Assembly (NCBI GenBank): GCA_041665605.1
Contig: JBAYIO010000003.1
Coordinates: 41,721-105,720, forward strand
Direction: 5' to 3'
Length of the DNA stretch: 64,000 bases
Source of the DNA: CAIPAT01 sp041665605
GTDB lineage: Bacteria; Verrucomicrobiota; Lentisphaeria; Victivallales; Victivallaceae
Position 1 is the stretch's first letter. The number at the start of each line of letters is the position of its first letter. The notes beneath the pieces are model-generated. The model was not told the origin of the DNA and made no database searches. It saw only the letters and a program-made list of their open reading frames with translations. Shown piece after piece: positions 8,514 through 17,001 of this stretch. A program made the position numbers and the translations under genes.

Positions 8514-8805
8514 TTTGCCCCAGGATGTTTTAGTGGTAACTGAAGGTTATGAATAGTGTCGACACCATTAAGAAAATTTCAATTCTTGAAAGGAATGAAG
8601 AAAAGCGAATGTTAAGCGCTTAAATCAATCGCCTTAAATAGCGTTAAGATATGGTTTATTATCGTTCTTATATTGGTTTTACGCATAAATATATACATAA
8701 AAGATGTACTTTCCTGAAAAGCCATTTAAATTATTTTTTATGATAAAGACGAAAAATACTGTTAATTAAAGTTTGAACCTTAAAGAGTCAGCAGTACATT
8801 GTGAA

Positions 8806-8985
8806 ATGGAGAAAATAAATAACAAATTTACAGATAGCAGAGATTTAAGCCATCTGAAAAGCTTAACACCAAAGAAAAAACATTGCGACCAATTTCGGCA
8901 TGCTGTTGTTGTGGCAATGATGACCGTACAAATATTTTGTAATCGGTTTTTGCGGAAGTTAATTTCCGGAGAGTTTGAGTTATGA
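8806..8985 (+). CDS. 59-aa ORF translationally coupled to the RT
   Basis: From ATG 8806 the frame encodes 59 residues (starts MEKINNKFTDSRDL, contains KSLTPKKKHCDQF and a hydrophobic VVVAMMTVQIF stretch). Its TGA overlaps the RT ATG as ATGA (8982-8985), typical of coupled translation. No strong ribosome site precedes it; a TTG at 8773 would lengthen it by 11 residues. I recognise no family. It could be a real accessory subunit or only an upstream ORF that sets RT expression. Confidence 0.4.
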   Translation: MEKINNKFTDSRDLSHLKSLTPKKKHCDQFRHAVVVAMMTVQIFCNRFLRKLISGEFEL

Positions 8986-10409
8986 AAACAGTACAGGCGA
9001 GGCAATTAATAATAAAAGAGTTTGTTAATTGTTTTTCAGAAGCAACACTTCGACAAATCTATAATGATAAAATTTTTGAAAAAAAAAGTGCAGGATTAGA
9101 TGGTATTGATTGTGAGCTCTTTGAAAAAAACAAGGATACTATTTTTGCAACTGTTTGCAGAAAAATCGATAAAGGGACATATGCCTTTACTCCATACTCT
9201 GAAGTGCAATTATCAAAGGGGCGAGGCAAGCCTCCGCGGATTCTTGCATTGCCAACCTTACGTGACCAGTTGACTCTTTCATGTTTAAAAGAATATCTTC
9301 ATGCAAATTTTGAGAAATCAGTAAACAGGAAATTGCCTAATTCGTATATTTTTGAATTAAACAAGATTATTGCAGAATTAAATTGCTCCGAAGAACATTA
9401 TTCTTTTATCAAGACTGATATAACTGGTTTTTATGACAATCTCGATAGAGAAAAATTAATGAATTTTGTTCGAAGGGATATCAGTAATCCTCAAGCATTA
9501 AAACTGATCTATCGGTCAATTACAAATCCAACTATCCCCAGAGATAGTGCCAAACATCAACGTTATCGTTATCTCACATCTAAAGGAGTTCCGCAAGGAC
9601 TGGCAATATCAAACATTCTTGCGAATATATATATGCAAGATTTTGACAAACTTGGAGAAGTATTGAGTACAAAGTATCAGAGATACGTTGATGATATAAT
9701 AGTCATATGCCCTAAATCATCAATATCTAAAGTTTTACATTGTCTACATATTGAGATTGCCAAACTTGGACTTGAATTTAATGCCGACAAAACAGAGATA
9801 GGGTGTATTGGCAGTGATGCCTTCGACTTTCTCGGATATAGAATTTCAAAAGATAGCTATATCAGCGTTAGAGAATCTTCTATCCAGCGTTTGATTAAAT
9901 CCATTGCCCGCAAATTGGTTTATGCCGACCATCATAGAGATAATTTCTTAGAGTTACATACACGTCTTAAGCCTAATGCGTATAAAACCGTCCTTATGGA
10001 GGACCTGAATGAAAGAATAACTGGTGCTGTTAGTGACAAAAGACTGTATGGATGGCTTTTTTATTTTTCACAAATTACGGACTTGGCTTTGCTTCATAAA
10101 TTGGATAGAATTGTGGGAAAATTATGCATGCGTTGTATTACGCTTGACAAAAAAAAGCCAATAAAAGTTAAGTCCTTTGTAAAAACTTTCCGAGAAATTC
10201 ATCAGATGCGAATAAATAAAGACTTTAATTCTGAATATATTCCGAATTATAACAACTTTGATTTCCGTAGACAAAGACAATTTTTACGTTTTCGTGGTCT
10301 TTTGGCAGATAAAAAAAGGTATTCCCAAAAAGAGATTAACGATATTTTCGTTAAGACAATTACTGCACGTGTGAAGAGTTTGGACATGGACATCAAAGAA
10401 ATATCATAA
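8982..10409 (+). CDS. Reverse transcriptase of the unknown-group/DRT-like type
   Basis: The 475-aa RNA-directed DNA polymerase has all core palm motifs: TDITGFYDNLD with catalytic D146, KGVPQGLAISNILANIYM (201-218), RYVDDIIVI with D237/D238, GLEFNADKTEI and FDFLGYRIS (281-289). A 180-residue helical C-terminal region follows (SDKRLYGWLFYFSQITDLALLHKLD). There is no maturase X domain, HNH nuclease or intron RNA, so it is not a group II intron; no template/variable repeat or Avd gene is seen, so it is not a DGR. It fits stand-alone defence-associated RTs (DRT/UG) or distant retron RTs; I cannot assign the class. It overlaps the 59-aa ORF by 4 bp and has a GGAG site. It is followed by a structured RNA and two further genes. 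Confidence 0.9.
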   Translation: MKTVQARQLIIKEFVNCFSEATLRQIYNDKIFEKKSAGLDGIDCELFEKNKDTIFATVCRKIDKGTYAFTPYSEVQLSKGRGKPPRILALPTLRDQLTLSCLKEYLHANFEKSVNRKLPNSYIFELNKIIAELNCSEEHYSFIKTDITGFYDNLDREKLMNFVRRDISNPQALKLIYRSITNPTIPRDSAKHQRYRYLTSKGVPQGLAISNILANIYMQDFDKLGEVLSTKYQRYVDDIIVICPKSSISKVLHCLHIEIAKLGLEFNADKTEIGCIGSDAFDFLGYRISKDSYISVRESSIQRLIKSIARKLVYADHHRDNFLELHTRLKPNAYKTVLMEDLNERITGAVSDKRLYGWLFYFSQITDLALLHKLDRIVGKLCMRCITLDKKKPIKVKSFVKTFREIHQMRINKDFNSEYIPNYNNFDFRRQRQFLRFRGLLADKKRYSQKEINDIFVKTITARVKSLDMDIKEIS

Positions 10410-10419
10410 ATTATGTTTT

Positions 10420-10567
10420 GGGTGAGAAAGGTGGTCTACTTTCGTAGGGGCTTTATGTTGCGGAACAAAAAAGCACATGTAATTAGCATTGGTTATCCAA
10501 TCGTTTAGGCCCTGCTCAAGGGAGCTTTGGGTATTTTACTGAATCGTCACCTTTCTCGCCCTCTTTT
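10420..10567 (+). ncRNA. Structured intercistronic RNA downstream of RT (candidate cognate ncRNA)
   Basis: GGGTGAGAAAGGTG (10420-10433) pairs with CACCTTTCTCGCCC (10548-10561), a 14-bp closing stem with one U-G pair. It is followed by TCTTTTT, so the right arm ends like an intrinsic terminator. Enclosed are CTAC-TTTC-GTAG (10436-10447), ATTGG-TTAT-CCAAT (10488-10501) and GCTC-AAGG-GAGC (10514-10525). The 180-bp gap contains nothing else. Retron RNAs are also closed by complementary ends (a1/a2), but those normally lie upstream of the RT. Role as template or scaffold is inference. Confidence 0.6.
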
Positions 10568-10589
10568 TAAAATTTGAAAGGGAATAATT

Positions 10590-11210
10590 ATGGTTGAAAA
10601 AGTAAAGTTGGGGTTATGGGATTTCTTTACATACATTTTGTCAGGAACCGCAGTGCTATTGTCAGTAATAATTCATTGTATGTTGGTTAAGTGCGTGCCA
10701 GTCGATATTCTTTTTGAGAAAATCATTGCGCCTATCTGGGTCGTGCTGGCTCTACTTGCCATTTTACTGGTAGGTTTATTACTTGAGCCAATTGCAAACT
10801 TGATATTTAAATTACCATCGGTTTTTAAAAGAGGCTTGAAGGAATTTGAATTTAAAGAATGGGATAACCAGATTAAGAATCTAGAAAATAAATCAAAGGA
10901 GTTTATTGATAAAGATCTTTACCAAAGTGTTTATCAATATACAAAAAATTGGATTTTAAAAAATGGCGATACTGGGCAATTTGATTCATTTTTAGGGAAA
11001 TATGGTTTTTACCGTAATCTTTTTACAATTTTCCTTTTCAATGCTATTGCCTGCTTCTTTCTTTATTCAAACTGCATTGTCATCATAATACTTTTGTTGC
11101 TTGCTATTCTATATCTTCATAGAAGCCGAGTTTTTTATCGGCATATGGCTACAACAGTCTATACTCAATTTCTTGTCTCGCGTAGCAATAAATTACAATC
11201 ACCAGAATAG
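10590..11210 (+). CDS. Four-TM membrane protein (candidate effector)
   Basis: The 206-aa protein has two N-terminal TM helices (about residues 12-33 and 44-66), a cytosolic, charged coiled-coil-prone loop (about 75-135) and two C-terminal TM helices (about 144-160 and 162-178), ending in a basic YRHMATTVYTQF tail. The LGLWDFFTYILSG start and KYGFYRNLFTIF segment recall small 4-TM proteins found beside defence genes, but I cannot name the family. An AAAGGGA site precedes ATG 10590. It lies just after the structured RNA and 14 bp before the next gene. A membrane-disrupting effector role is inference from context. Confidence 0.75.
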   Translation: MVEKVKLGLWDFFTYILSGTAVLLSVIIHCMLVKCVPVDILFEKIIAPIWVVLALLAILLVGLLLEPIANLIFKLPSVFKRGLKEFEFKEWDNQIKNLENKSKEFIDKDLYQSVYQYTKNWILKNGDTGQFDSFLGKYGFYRNLFTIFLFNAIACFFLYSNCIVIIILLLLAILYLHRSRVFYRHMATTVYTQFLVSRSNKLQSPE

Positions 11211-11224
11211 AAAGGGATTAAGAA

Positions 11225-12268
11225 ATGGAATGTAACGACTCCTTGCCGATTGGATATGTTAGATATTGTGGTTCTGCTGTAACAGATGGTATATTTGACG
11301 CAAGAAAGTCTGCCAAGGCATTATTGGGGTTTGATTGCGCCTTTCGTTATTTTATATCTGAAGAGTTTCCCGAATTAAAAGGAGTTGATTTTGATTTGCC
11401 AGTAAAAATTAAAGAAGGATCTTGGGTAATAGAACTGGTAAACAATATATCTGAATTCATTAAGATTAATGGACTAACAGTTGCAGGCAATGTTGCCCTT
11501 ACGACATATCTTGTTTCATTAGCAACCAAGGCCGCGAAAGATGGGATGTTTGAAACAGGTCCTATTAAGGATATCAATAAGGCTGCTCGGCAAGCGATGA
11601 AAAGCATTGCATATTTCGTAAAAATCGCGAAATATAGGAAAGGGCTAGGGAAGGATGTCGAATCAATCAAAGCTAAATTGGAAAAGATAGAAAATGAAGA
11701 CATGATAGTTTTAATGATAGAAGAGAAAGAACATTTGGTTATACCGTTCAAATATTATAAGGCATTTCAAGAATGTCCATCTGAAATACTTAGCCAGAGT
11801 ACTAGTATTATTGATGAAACACTAGAAATGGAAATCGGCTATTGTGAAAACGGGAAGACATATTCAGAAACTATCACAAATCAGGAAAAGGATATTTTTT
11901 GTTCTGAGGAAGAAGACTGCAATGATGTTCTTTTTCCCGAACTTGAGCATGGGATGAAAGTAATTCTCGCGGGAAAAATCACGAGAAGTAATGAAAAAAG
12001 TAACTCTATCGGATTCGAGTATCAAAATCATGTTTTAACATGTATTCCAATTGGGAGAAATATCCAAAAATTCAAAGATAAAATAATTTCTCATTCTGAT
12101 AATCATATTTATCCTCCTGTGAAAATTATTGGAATAATAGATAGAAAAGATCAATATGGTGGGTTTAAGGAGAAAAGACCAAGAATAAAATTCTCAAATG
12201 TTATTTCGTTGGAAACGGATAACGAGAAAGATGACTTATTCAATTATACAGGAATAGATATTAAATGA
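11225..12268 (+). CDS. Unknown 347-aa protein, possible DUF7946-like N-terminal domain
   Basis: The protein is soluble apart from one hydrophobic stretch (LTVAGNVALTTYLVSLATKAA, about 84-104). The N-terminus GYVRYCGSAVTDGIFDARKSAKALLGFDCAFRYF resembles a family of defence-neighbour proteins starting with a 'Y.G....G.lD...a..al.Gl..a' pattern; I recall DUF7946 for this but cannot verify it. A central helical region (130-170) is followed by a strand-rich C-terminal half (LFPELEHGMKVILAGKITR). It follows the four-TM gene after 14 bp with a GGGATTAAG site, so it is very probably co-transcribed. Function unknown. Confidence 0.7.
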   Translation: MECNDSLPIGYVRYCGSAVTDGIFDARKSAKALLGFDCAFRYFISEEFPELKGVDFDLPVKIKEGSWVIELVNNISEFIKINGLTVAGNVALTTYLVSLATKAAKDGMFETGPIKDINKAARQAMKSIAYFVKIAKYRKGLGKDVESIKAKLEKIENEDMIVLMIEEKEHLVIPFKYYKAFQECPSEILSQSTSIIDETLEMEIGYCENGKTYSETITNQEKDIFCSEEEDCNDVLFPELEHGMKVILAGKITRSNEKSNSIGFEYQNHVLTCIPIGRNIQKFKDKIISHSDNHIYPPVKIIGIIDRKDQYGGFKEKRPRIKFSNVISLETDNEKDDLFNYTGIDIK

Positions 12269-12293
12269 TTTTTAAAATGCGTTGAAATAAATG

Positions 12294-12322
12294 TTGACAA
12301 GAGATGTGGAAAATTTTATTGT
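12294..12322 (+). promoter_or_regulatory. Promoter-like element antisense to the four-helix-bundle gene
   Basis: TTGACA (12294-12299), a 17-bp spacer and TATTGT (12317-12322) match a sigma70-type promoter on the plus strand. No plus-strand gene follows; it points into the 3' end of the minus-strand gene at 12377-13057. It may drive an antisense transcript or be chance in AT-rich sequence. Confidence 0.3.
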
Positions 12323-12376
12323 AGCGCAATAACACAACGATAATTGTCCTCTATCGCACAGTTCTTTGGCGATGAC

Positions 12377-13057
12377 TCATTGCCTGTTTTCTTGTTGATC
12401 TCTCGTTTGAATGCGGACTCGGGTCATGCGTTCGCGGAGTCCGCCGTTCTGGACAAAGACCTTCTCCAGGCCGTCGAGCTGGTGGTCGAGCAAATAGGTT
12501 GCCTGGTGGATCAGGCAGATGGCGATATTGGCCACGACTTCGGCGGACCTCGTCTCCACAAATTCACGGAAAATCTCAAAAGTCAGCGGAGCGGTCATGC
12601 CCAGTTTCCGGACGTACCGGGCCTCGCTGCCTTGCTTGTTCCAGACGGCAAGGTCGCGAACCCGCAGAAAATCCCGGTAGTCCTCCAGCAGTTCCTCCAG
12701 GCTCGCACGGGCGACATTGGTGAGTTTTATTTCCATTTCTTTTGATGTTGGGGCGGCTTTACTGCCCTCGATGATGTTCTGCTTGCCGGAGCGGGCGGCC
12801 TGAACCATCTGGTCAATCGTGCGGTCGCCTTTGGTCAGGTATTTTTCGCAGAAACGCCAGGTGATCTGGTAGATCACATCGGATTTCTGGTAGGACAGCA
12901 GGGTCTGGTAATCTCCGCGAGGCCGGATTATGCGATCAGAAAACTGTGAAGACTGGGAAGACTGGGAAGACTGGGAAGACTGGGATGAATTATTTGAAAA
13001 AGTTTTCTCCTGACTCCCAGAGCTCCCAGTATTCTCAGTATTCCCATCTTTTCTCAT
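12377..13057 (-). CDS. Four-helix-bundle suffix-domain protein
   Basis: The 226-aa protein has a low-complexity Ser/Gln N-terminus (residues 17-41). A domain beginning YQKSDVIYQITWRFCEKYL...RTIDQMVQAARSGKQNIIEGSKA follows, characteristic of the S23/four-helix-bundle family. Such proteins are common in this bacterial group, sometimes encoded in 23S rRNA intervening sequences; here the gene stands alone. The Ser/Gln tract comes from four perfect 9-bp repeats. AAGGA precedes ATG 13057. Biological role is unknown for the family. Confidence 0.75.
   Translation of the reverse strand: MRKDGNTENTGSSGSQEKTFSNNSSQSSQSSQSSQSSQFSDRIIRPRGDYQTLLSYQKSDVIYQITWRFCEKYLTKGDRTIDQMVQAARSGKQNIIEGSKAAPTSKEMEIKLTNVARASLEELLEDYRDFLRVRDLAVWNKQGSEARYVRKLGMTAPLTFEIFREFVETRSAEVVANIAICLIHQATYLLDHQLDGLEKVFVQNGGLRERMTRVRIQTRDQQENRQ
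12948..12983. repeat. Four perfect 9-bp tandem repeats inside a coding region
   Basis: GAAGACTGG is repeated four times and encodes the Ser-Ser-Gln repeat near the N-terminus of the four-helix-bundle protein. Copy-number change would alter the linker length by three residues without a frameshift. Confidence 0.9.
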
Positions 13058-13222
13058 AGTAAAAATCCTTTATTTTATTTATTATAAATAGTTGCTTTTC
13101 ATTGAAATTCAAGAGTTATCCCTCAGACTGGGTTATTTTTGAAATATTCTGCTTTCTTTTATCAAAAACGGTGTCACATTTAATTAACTTCTGTCAATAC
13201 TATGCATAAAGAAGAATATTTA

Positions 13223-13759
13223 ATGAATGACCAAGAAGCAAAGCTGACAAAATTTGAGGTGCTGCTTAATCGCGATCACAAAAAGATCCTGGCTTTTTCT
13301 TTTTCTTTGGTTTCAGATGTTCACAAAGCCAGGGATATCGCGCAGGAAGCGATGATCACCGCCTTTAAAAAGCTGGAGGAATACGACGAATCACGGGATT
13401 TCGGGAAATGGCTTCGCGGAATTGTCCGGATGAAGTACCTGGAGCATTTCAGGCACAACCGCGAAATCCCGATGAGCGAAGAGCTCATTGAACTGATAGA
13501 TTCCAGTTACGCGCGGTGGGATGCCGCGGAAGAACATGCGCAGGCGGGTGAAACTTTATTTCAGGTTTTAAATGAATGCGTCGGCAAACTTAACGATGAG
13601 CAGAGAACGGTGATGGAGAAATTTTATTATCAGCGACAGAAAACCGGGGAAATCGCCAAGGCGGAAAATTTGAATGAAGCCACTGTCCGCAAGCGGCTGG
13701 AACGGGTCCGTTCCATGCTCAAGGCTTGCATTGACAGGAATCTGGCGGCGGCACAGTAA
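13223..13759 (+). CDS. ECF-type RNA polymerase sigma factor
   Basis: The 178-aa protein has a region-2 block (FSLVSDVHKARDIAQEAMITAFKKLEEYDESRDFGKWLRGIVRMKYLEHFR) and a region-4 helix-turn-helix (LNDEQRTVMEKFYYQRQKTGEIAKAENLNEATVRKRLERVRSMLKACI). It is first in an operon with a FecR-domain gene 15 bp downstream, then a secreted protein and an FGE-like protein, so it probably controls that surface system. I prefer ATG 13223, which has an AGAAG-type site; an ATG at 13202 would add seven residues. Confidence 0.88.
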   Translation: MNDQEAKLTKFEVLLNRDHKKILAFSFSLVSDVHKARDIAQEAMITAFKKLEEYDESRDFGKWLRGIVRMKYLEHFRHNREIPMSEELIELIDSSYARWDAAEEHAQAGETLFQVLNECVGKLNDEQRTVMEKFYYQRQKTGEIAKAENLNEATVRKRLERVRSMLKACIDRNLAAAQ

Positions 13760-13774
13760 GACAGCGAGGAAAAT

Positions 13775-14725
13775 ATGGAAGAAAAATACAGCAATATGAA
13801 TGAGAACGAAGAAAGACCCGAGCCGGGATTGCAGGCGGTTGACGGCCTGCTGCTGGAAATGGGACGCAACGGAACCGGGAATGACAATGATTTCCTGCGC
13901 GAAGTCATGGCGGCGGTCCGCAAGGGCGATGACGTCCCGCCGGTGCATCATCATCACTTTTTCACCATGTTCCGCATTGTCGCTTCGCTGGCGGCGGCGC
14001 TGGCCGTCGTCTCCGCGGCAATCTTCATGTTCCATGACAGAATATTTACCGGGACCGTTGAGGATAAAGACAAAATGCCGTGCATTCTGGTCTGTTCGCC
14101 CGGCGGGCTGATTAAATCCGGCAGTAAAGAAGCGGCGATTGTCAACGGCATGAACCTGAAAGTGGATGATACCGTACACATCTTCAAAGCCAAATCCGCC
14201 TTCGTTCAATTCTCGTGGCGGGCGTCAATGGAAATCGGATCGGGCAGCGTTATTCAGTTTAATGATATACATGCGGTTGCCGCCGGGGATAAGCGGCAGA
14301 AGCTGTCCGGCACCGGCATCACGCTGAAAGACGGCGTAATTCAGGCGGATATTTCCGGGCTGAAGGACGGCGACGCGTTTACTGTGGCGACCGCCCAGGG
14401 CGTGTTCATGACACAGAAATCCAGTTTTGTCCTGGTCGAAACGCCGGAGCTATGCTTTATGGAAGTGAAAGAGGGGAGTGTCCGGTTCAAGGGTGAAAAC
14501 GGTTCGCTGTCAGTCATTGACGCCGGACAGTCCAAAGTTATTTACGGGACCGGTACCGGCCTCGCCGCCGGCACGGCTGATTCCGCCGCGGTCATCAGCG
14601 AATATAAGAGCCGGCTGACGCTGCAGAGCCGGGATATCGAGGAACTGCTGCTGCAGTTGTCCAGGAAGAAAAAAGCGGATATCTGTTTGAGAGAAATTGT
14701 CAGAAAAAGAAATATCTCTTTATAA
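13775..14725 (+). CDS. FecR-domain membrane protein
   Basis: The 316-aa protein has a cytosolic N-terminus of about 65 residues, one TM segment (FRIVASLAAALAVVSAAIFMF) and an extracytoplasmic FecR-like beta region (AFVQFSWRASMEIGSGSVIQF...VFMTQKSSFVLVETPELCFMEVKEGSVRF). The layout and position right after the ECF sigma gene point to an anti-sigma or signal-transducing partner. The histidine run HHHH just before the TM is notable. ATG 13775 follows GAGGAAAAT. Confidence 0.8.
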   Translation: MEEKYSNMNENEERPEPGLQAVDGLLLEMGRNGTGNDNDFLREVMAAVRKGDDVPPVHHHHFFTMFRIVASLAAALAVVSAAIFMFHDRIFTGTVEDKDKMPCILVCSPGGLIKSGSKEAAIVNGMNLKVDDTVHIFKAKSAFVQFSWRASMEIGSGSVIQFNDIHAVAAGDKRQKLSGTGITLKDGVIQADISGLKDGDAFTVATAQGVFMTQKSSFVLVETPELCFMEVKEGSVRFKGENGSLSVIDAGQSKVIYGTGTGLAAGTADSAAVISEYKSRLTLQSRDIEELLLQLSRKKKADICLREIVRKRNISL

Positions 14726-14747
14726 ATGTGATCTTGAGGAGTAGTTA

Positions 14748-15923
14748 ATGAAGAAAACGCACTTTCTTGTCGTGGCCGCGCTGCTGCTTTCCGCATTGAG
14801 CCCGGCCTCCCGCGCTGAAGAAAAGTCAGCCTGCCTGGAAGGATTCGATCCGGCCGCGCCCAAAGCCGCGCCTTTCATCGACAAATACACAAATTATGAA
14901 AAAAAGCAGACGCCAAGCCTGTGGGAATATCCGCTTGACGGCACGCTTACCTTAACCTGGACTTCGCAGCCCGTTCCTGACGGTCTCCGCGGCAAACCGG
15001 TGATGTTCGCCATCGAGGCGGGGCTCGGCGCCAGCAAGGGTGCCGACGGCTGGCATGAACTCTCCGTGAACGGCAAAAAAATCCTGCGCTTCAATACTCC
15101 GTACGGGGAGAAACTCGTCTGGCGGGATCACGACTGCACAGTTACTTTCCATGCGCTGCTTGTGGATGGAAACGATGACCTGATCGGGATAATGTACCTG
15201 GAAATCGCCCCGGCATATCTTAATTACGGACAGCCGCAGACGTTTTCAGTCAGAGGCGAAAACAATAACGCAAAGAACTGGTTCATGCTGTTCGAAGGCG
15301 GCATCATGCCGGACAACCCCGGACGGATTCAACTGGGAAATAAAGTTGGCAGAAGAATTGCCGGGATTAAAAGCGTTGCGCCGGAAATGCCGGCCGAATA
15401 TATCGCCAAATGGCGCGGACGGAAAGCTGCCGCCTGGTCCGCCTCCGCCGCGCCGGTAAATTCGCCGGATGCGGTAAATGTAACGGTTGCCGGAAAAAGC
15501 GACAGCGCGCTCCGGCAGGAAATCGAAGACGCCATTGCCGGGCAGCGCTGGATTAATGAAGTTTATCCGGATCAGCAGGCTTTGCAGCAGATTTCCGCCG
15601 GGCATGTCGAATGGCTGAAAAAGCTTGATTGCGTCCTGTGGGTGTCCAGTCCGGGCGAGATCCGGCGCTACGCGGAATTGCGGAAAAAACTGAAAGTCGA
15701 AGTCGTCAGCAAAGACGAATCCCGGCATCTGGTAACCATCGCGCCGTCCGGCGACGCGGTATCGTTGACCGTGCAGGTCCCGCTGCCCAAGTCCGCATGG
15801 GACGCTGAAGTTTATACTGACGGAGCCCGGACAGACTCCGGCTGCATCTATCTGAAAGAGGACAAAGGGGTGAGTTTTGATCTGAAACCGGGTCAATCCG
15901 CCGAAATCCGGCTTAAACAGTAA
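14748..15923 (+). CDS. Secreted protein of unknown function
   Basis: The 391-aa product starts with a clear signal peptide (MKKTHFLVVAALLLSALSPASRAEE). The mature part is predicted mixed beta; PDGLRGKPVMFAIEAGLGASKGADGWHELSVNGKKILRF resembles a carbohydrate-binding or jelly-roll module, and the C-terminus ends in a strand-rich segment. I recognise no catalytic motif. It lies in the ECF sigma/FecR operon with a strong GAGGAG site and precedes the FGE-like gene by 36 bp. Confidence 0.75.
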   Translation: MKKTHFLVVAALLLSALSPASRAEEKSACLEGFDPAAPKAAPFIDKYTNYEKKQTPSLWEYPLDGTLTLTWTSQPVPDGLRGKPVMFAIEAGLGASKGADGWHELSVNGKKILRFNTPYGEKLVWRDHDCTVTFHALLVDGNDDLIGIMYLEIAPAYLNYGQPQTFSVRGENNNAKNWFMLFEGGIMPDNPGRIQLGNKVGRRIAGIKSVAPEMPAEYIAKWRGRKAAAWSASAAPVNSPDAVNVTVAGKSDSALRQEIEDAIAGQRWINEVYPDQQALQQISAGHVEWLKKLDCVLWVSSPGEIRRYAELRKKLKVEVVSKDESRHLVTIAPSGDAVSLTVQVPLPKSAWDAEVYTDGARTDSGCIYLKEDKGVSFDLKPGQSAEIRLKQ

Positions 15924-15959
15924 TCAGACATTTTTTTTAAACTTAAGGAGCAAAGGCAA

Positions 15960-16820
<861 letters not shown>

Positions 16821-17001
16821 CCTGTGTTTTTGTACCGTTCTCCTGAATGCTTTTCGTGCCGCCTGTTCGTTACATACCAGCCGGTATGCGCCTCGCAGGC
16901 AACCCGAAAATCAAATCAGGATATTCGTTAAAAATTCAACAGTTTATTTTGTTCCAGATCCTTGATAATTCTTAAAAAATTAATATTTAAGGAAACAGAT
17001 C

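Larger units (their letters stand above)
8161..8805. other. Long leader/intergenic region upstream of the RT cassette
   Basis: No gene is seen in 645 bp. It holds the right copy of the ~50-bp direct repeat (8253-8303), a weak stem AGGTATG/CTATGCCT (about 8414-8436), the three-way-junction-like element at 8462-8513 and a perfect palindrome GTGTCGACAC (about 8557-8566). The length and structure are more than a promoter needs, so a non-coding RNA upstream of the RT is possible. Confidence 0.5.

Noticed and set aside
8982..10409. RT as a group II intron maturase
   Set aside because: No maturase or HNH domain after the RT and no intron domain V/VI-like RNA around it; flanking genes are intact.
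8982..10409. RT as a diversity-generating retroelement
   Set aside because: No Avd-like gene and no near-identical template/variable repeat pair seen nearby.
12344..12745. Plus-strand 133-aa ORF near the promoter-like element
   Set aside because: Antisense to the well-supported four-helix-bundle gene and lacking family features.
12377..13057. 23S rRNA intervening-sequence protein in situ
   Set aside because: No rRNA sequence flanks the gene.
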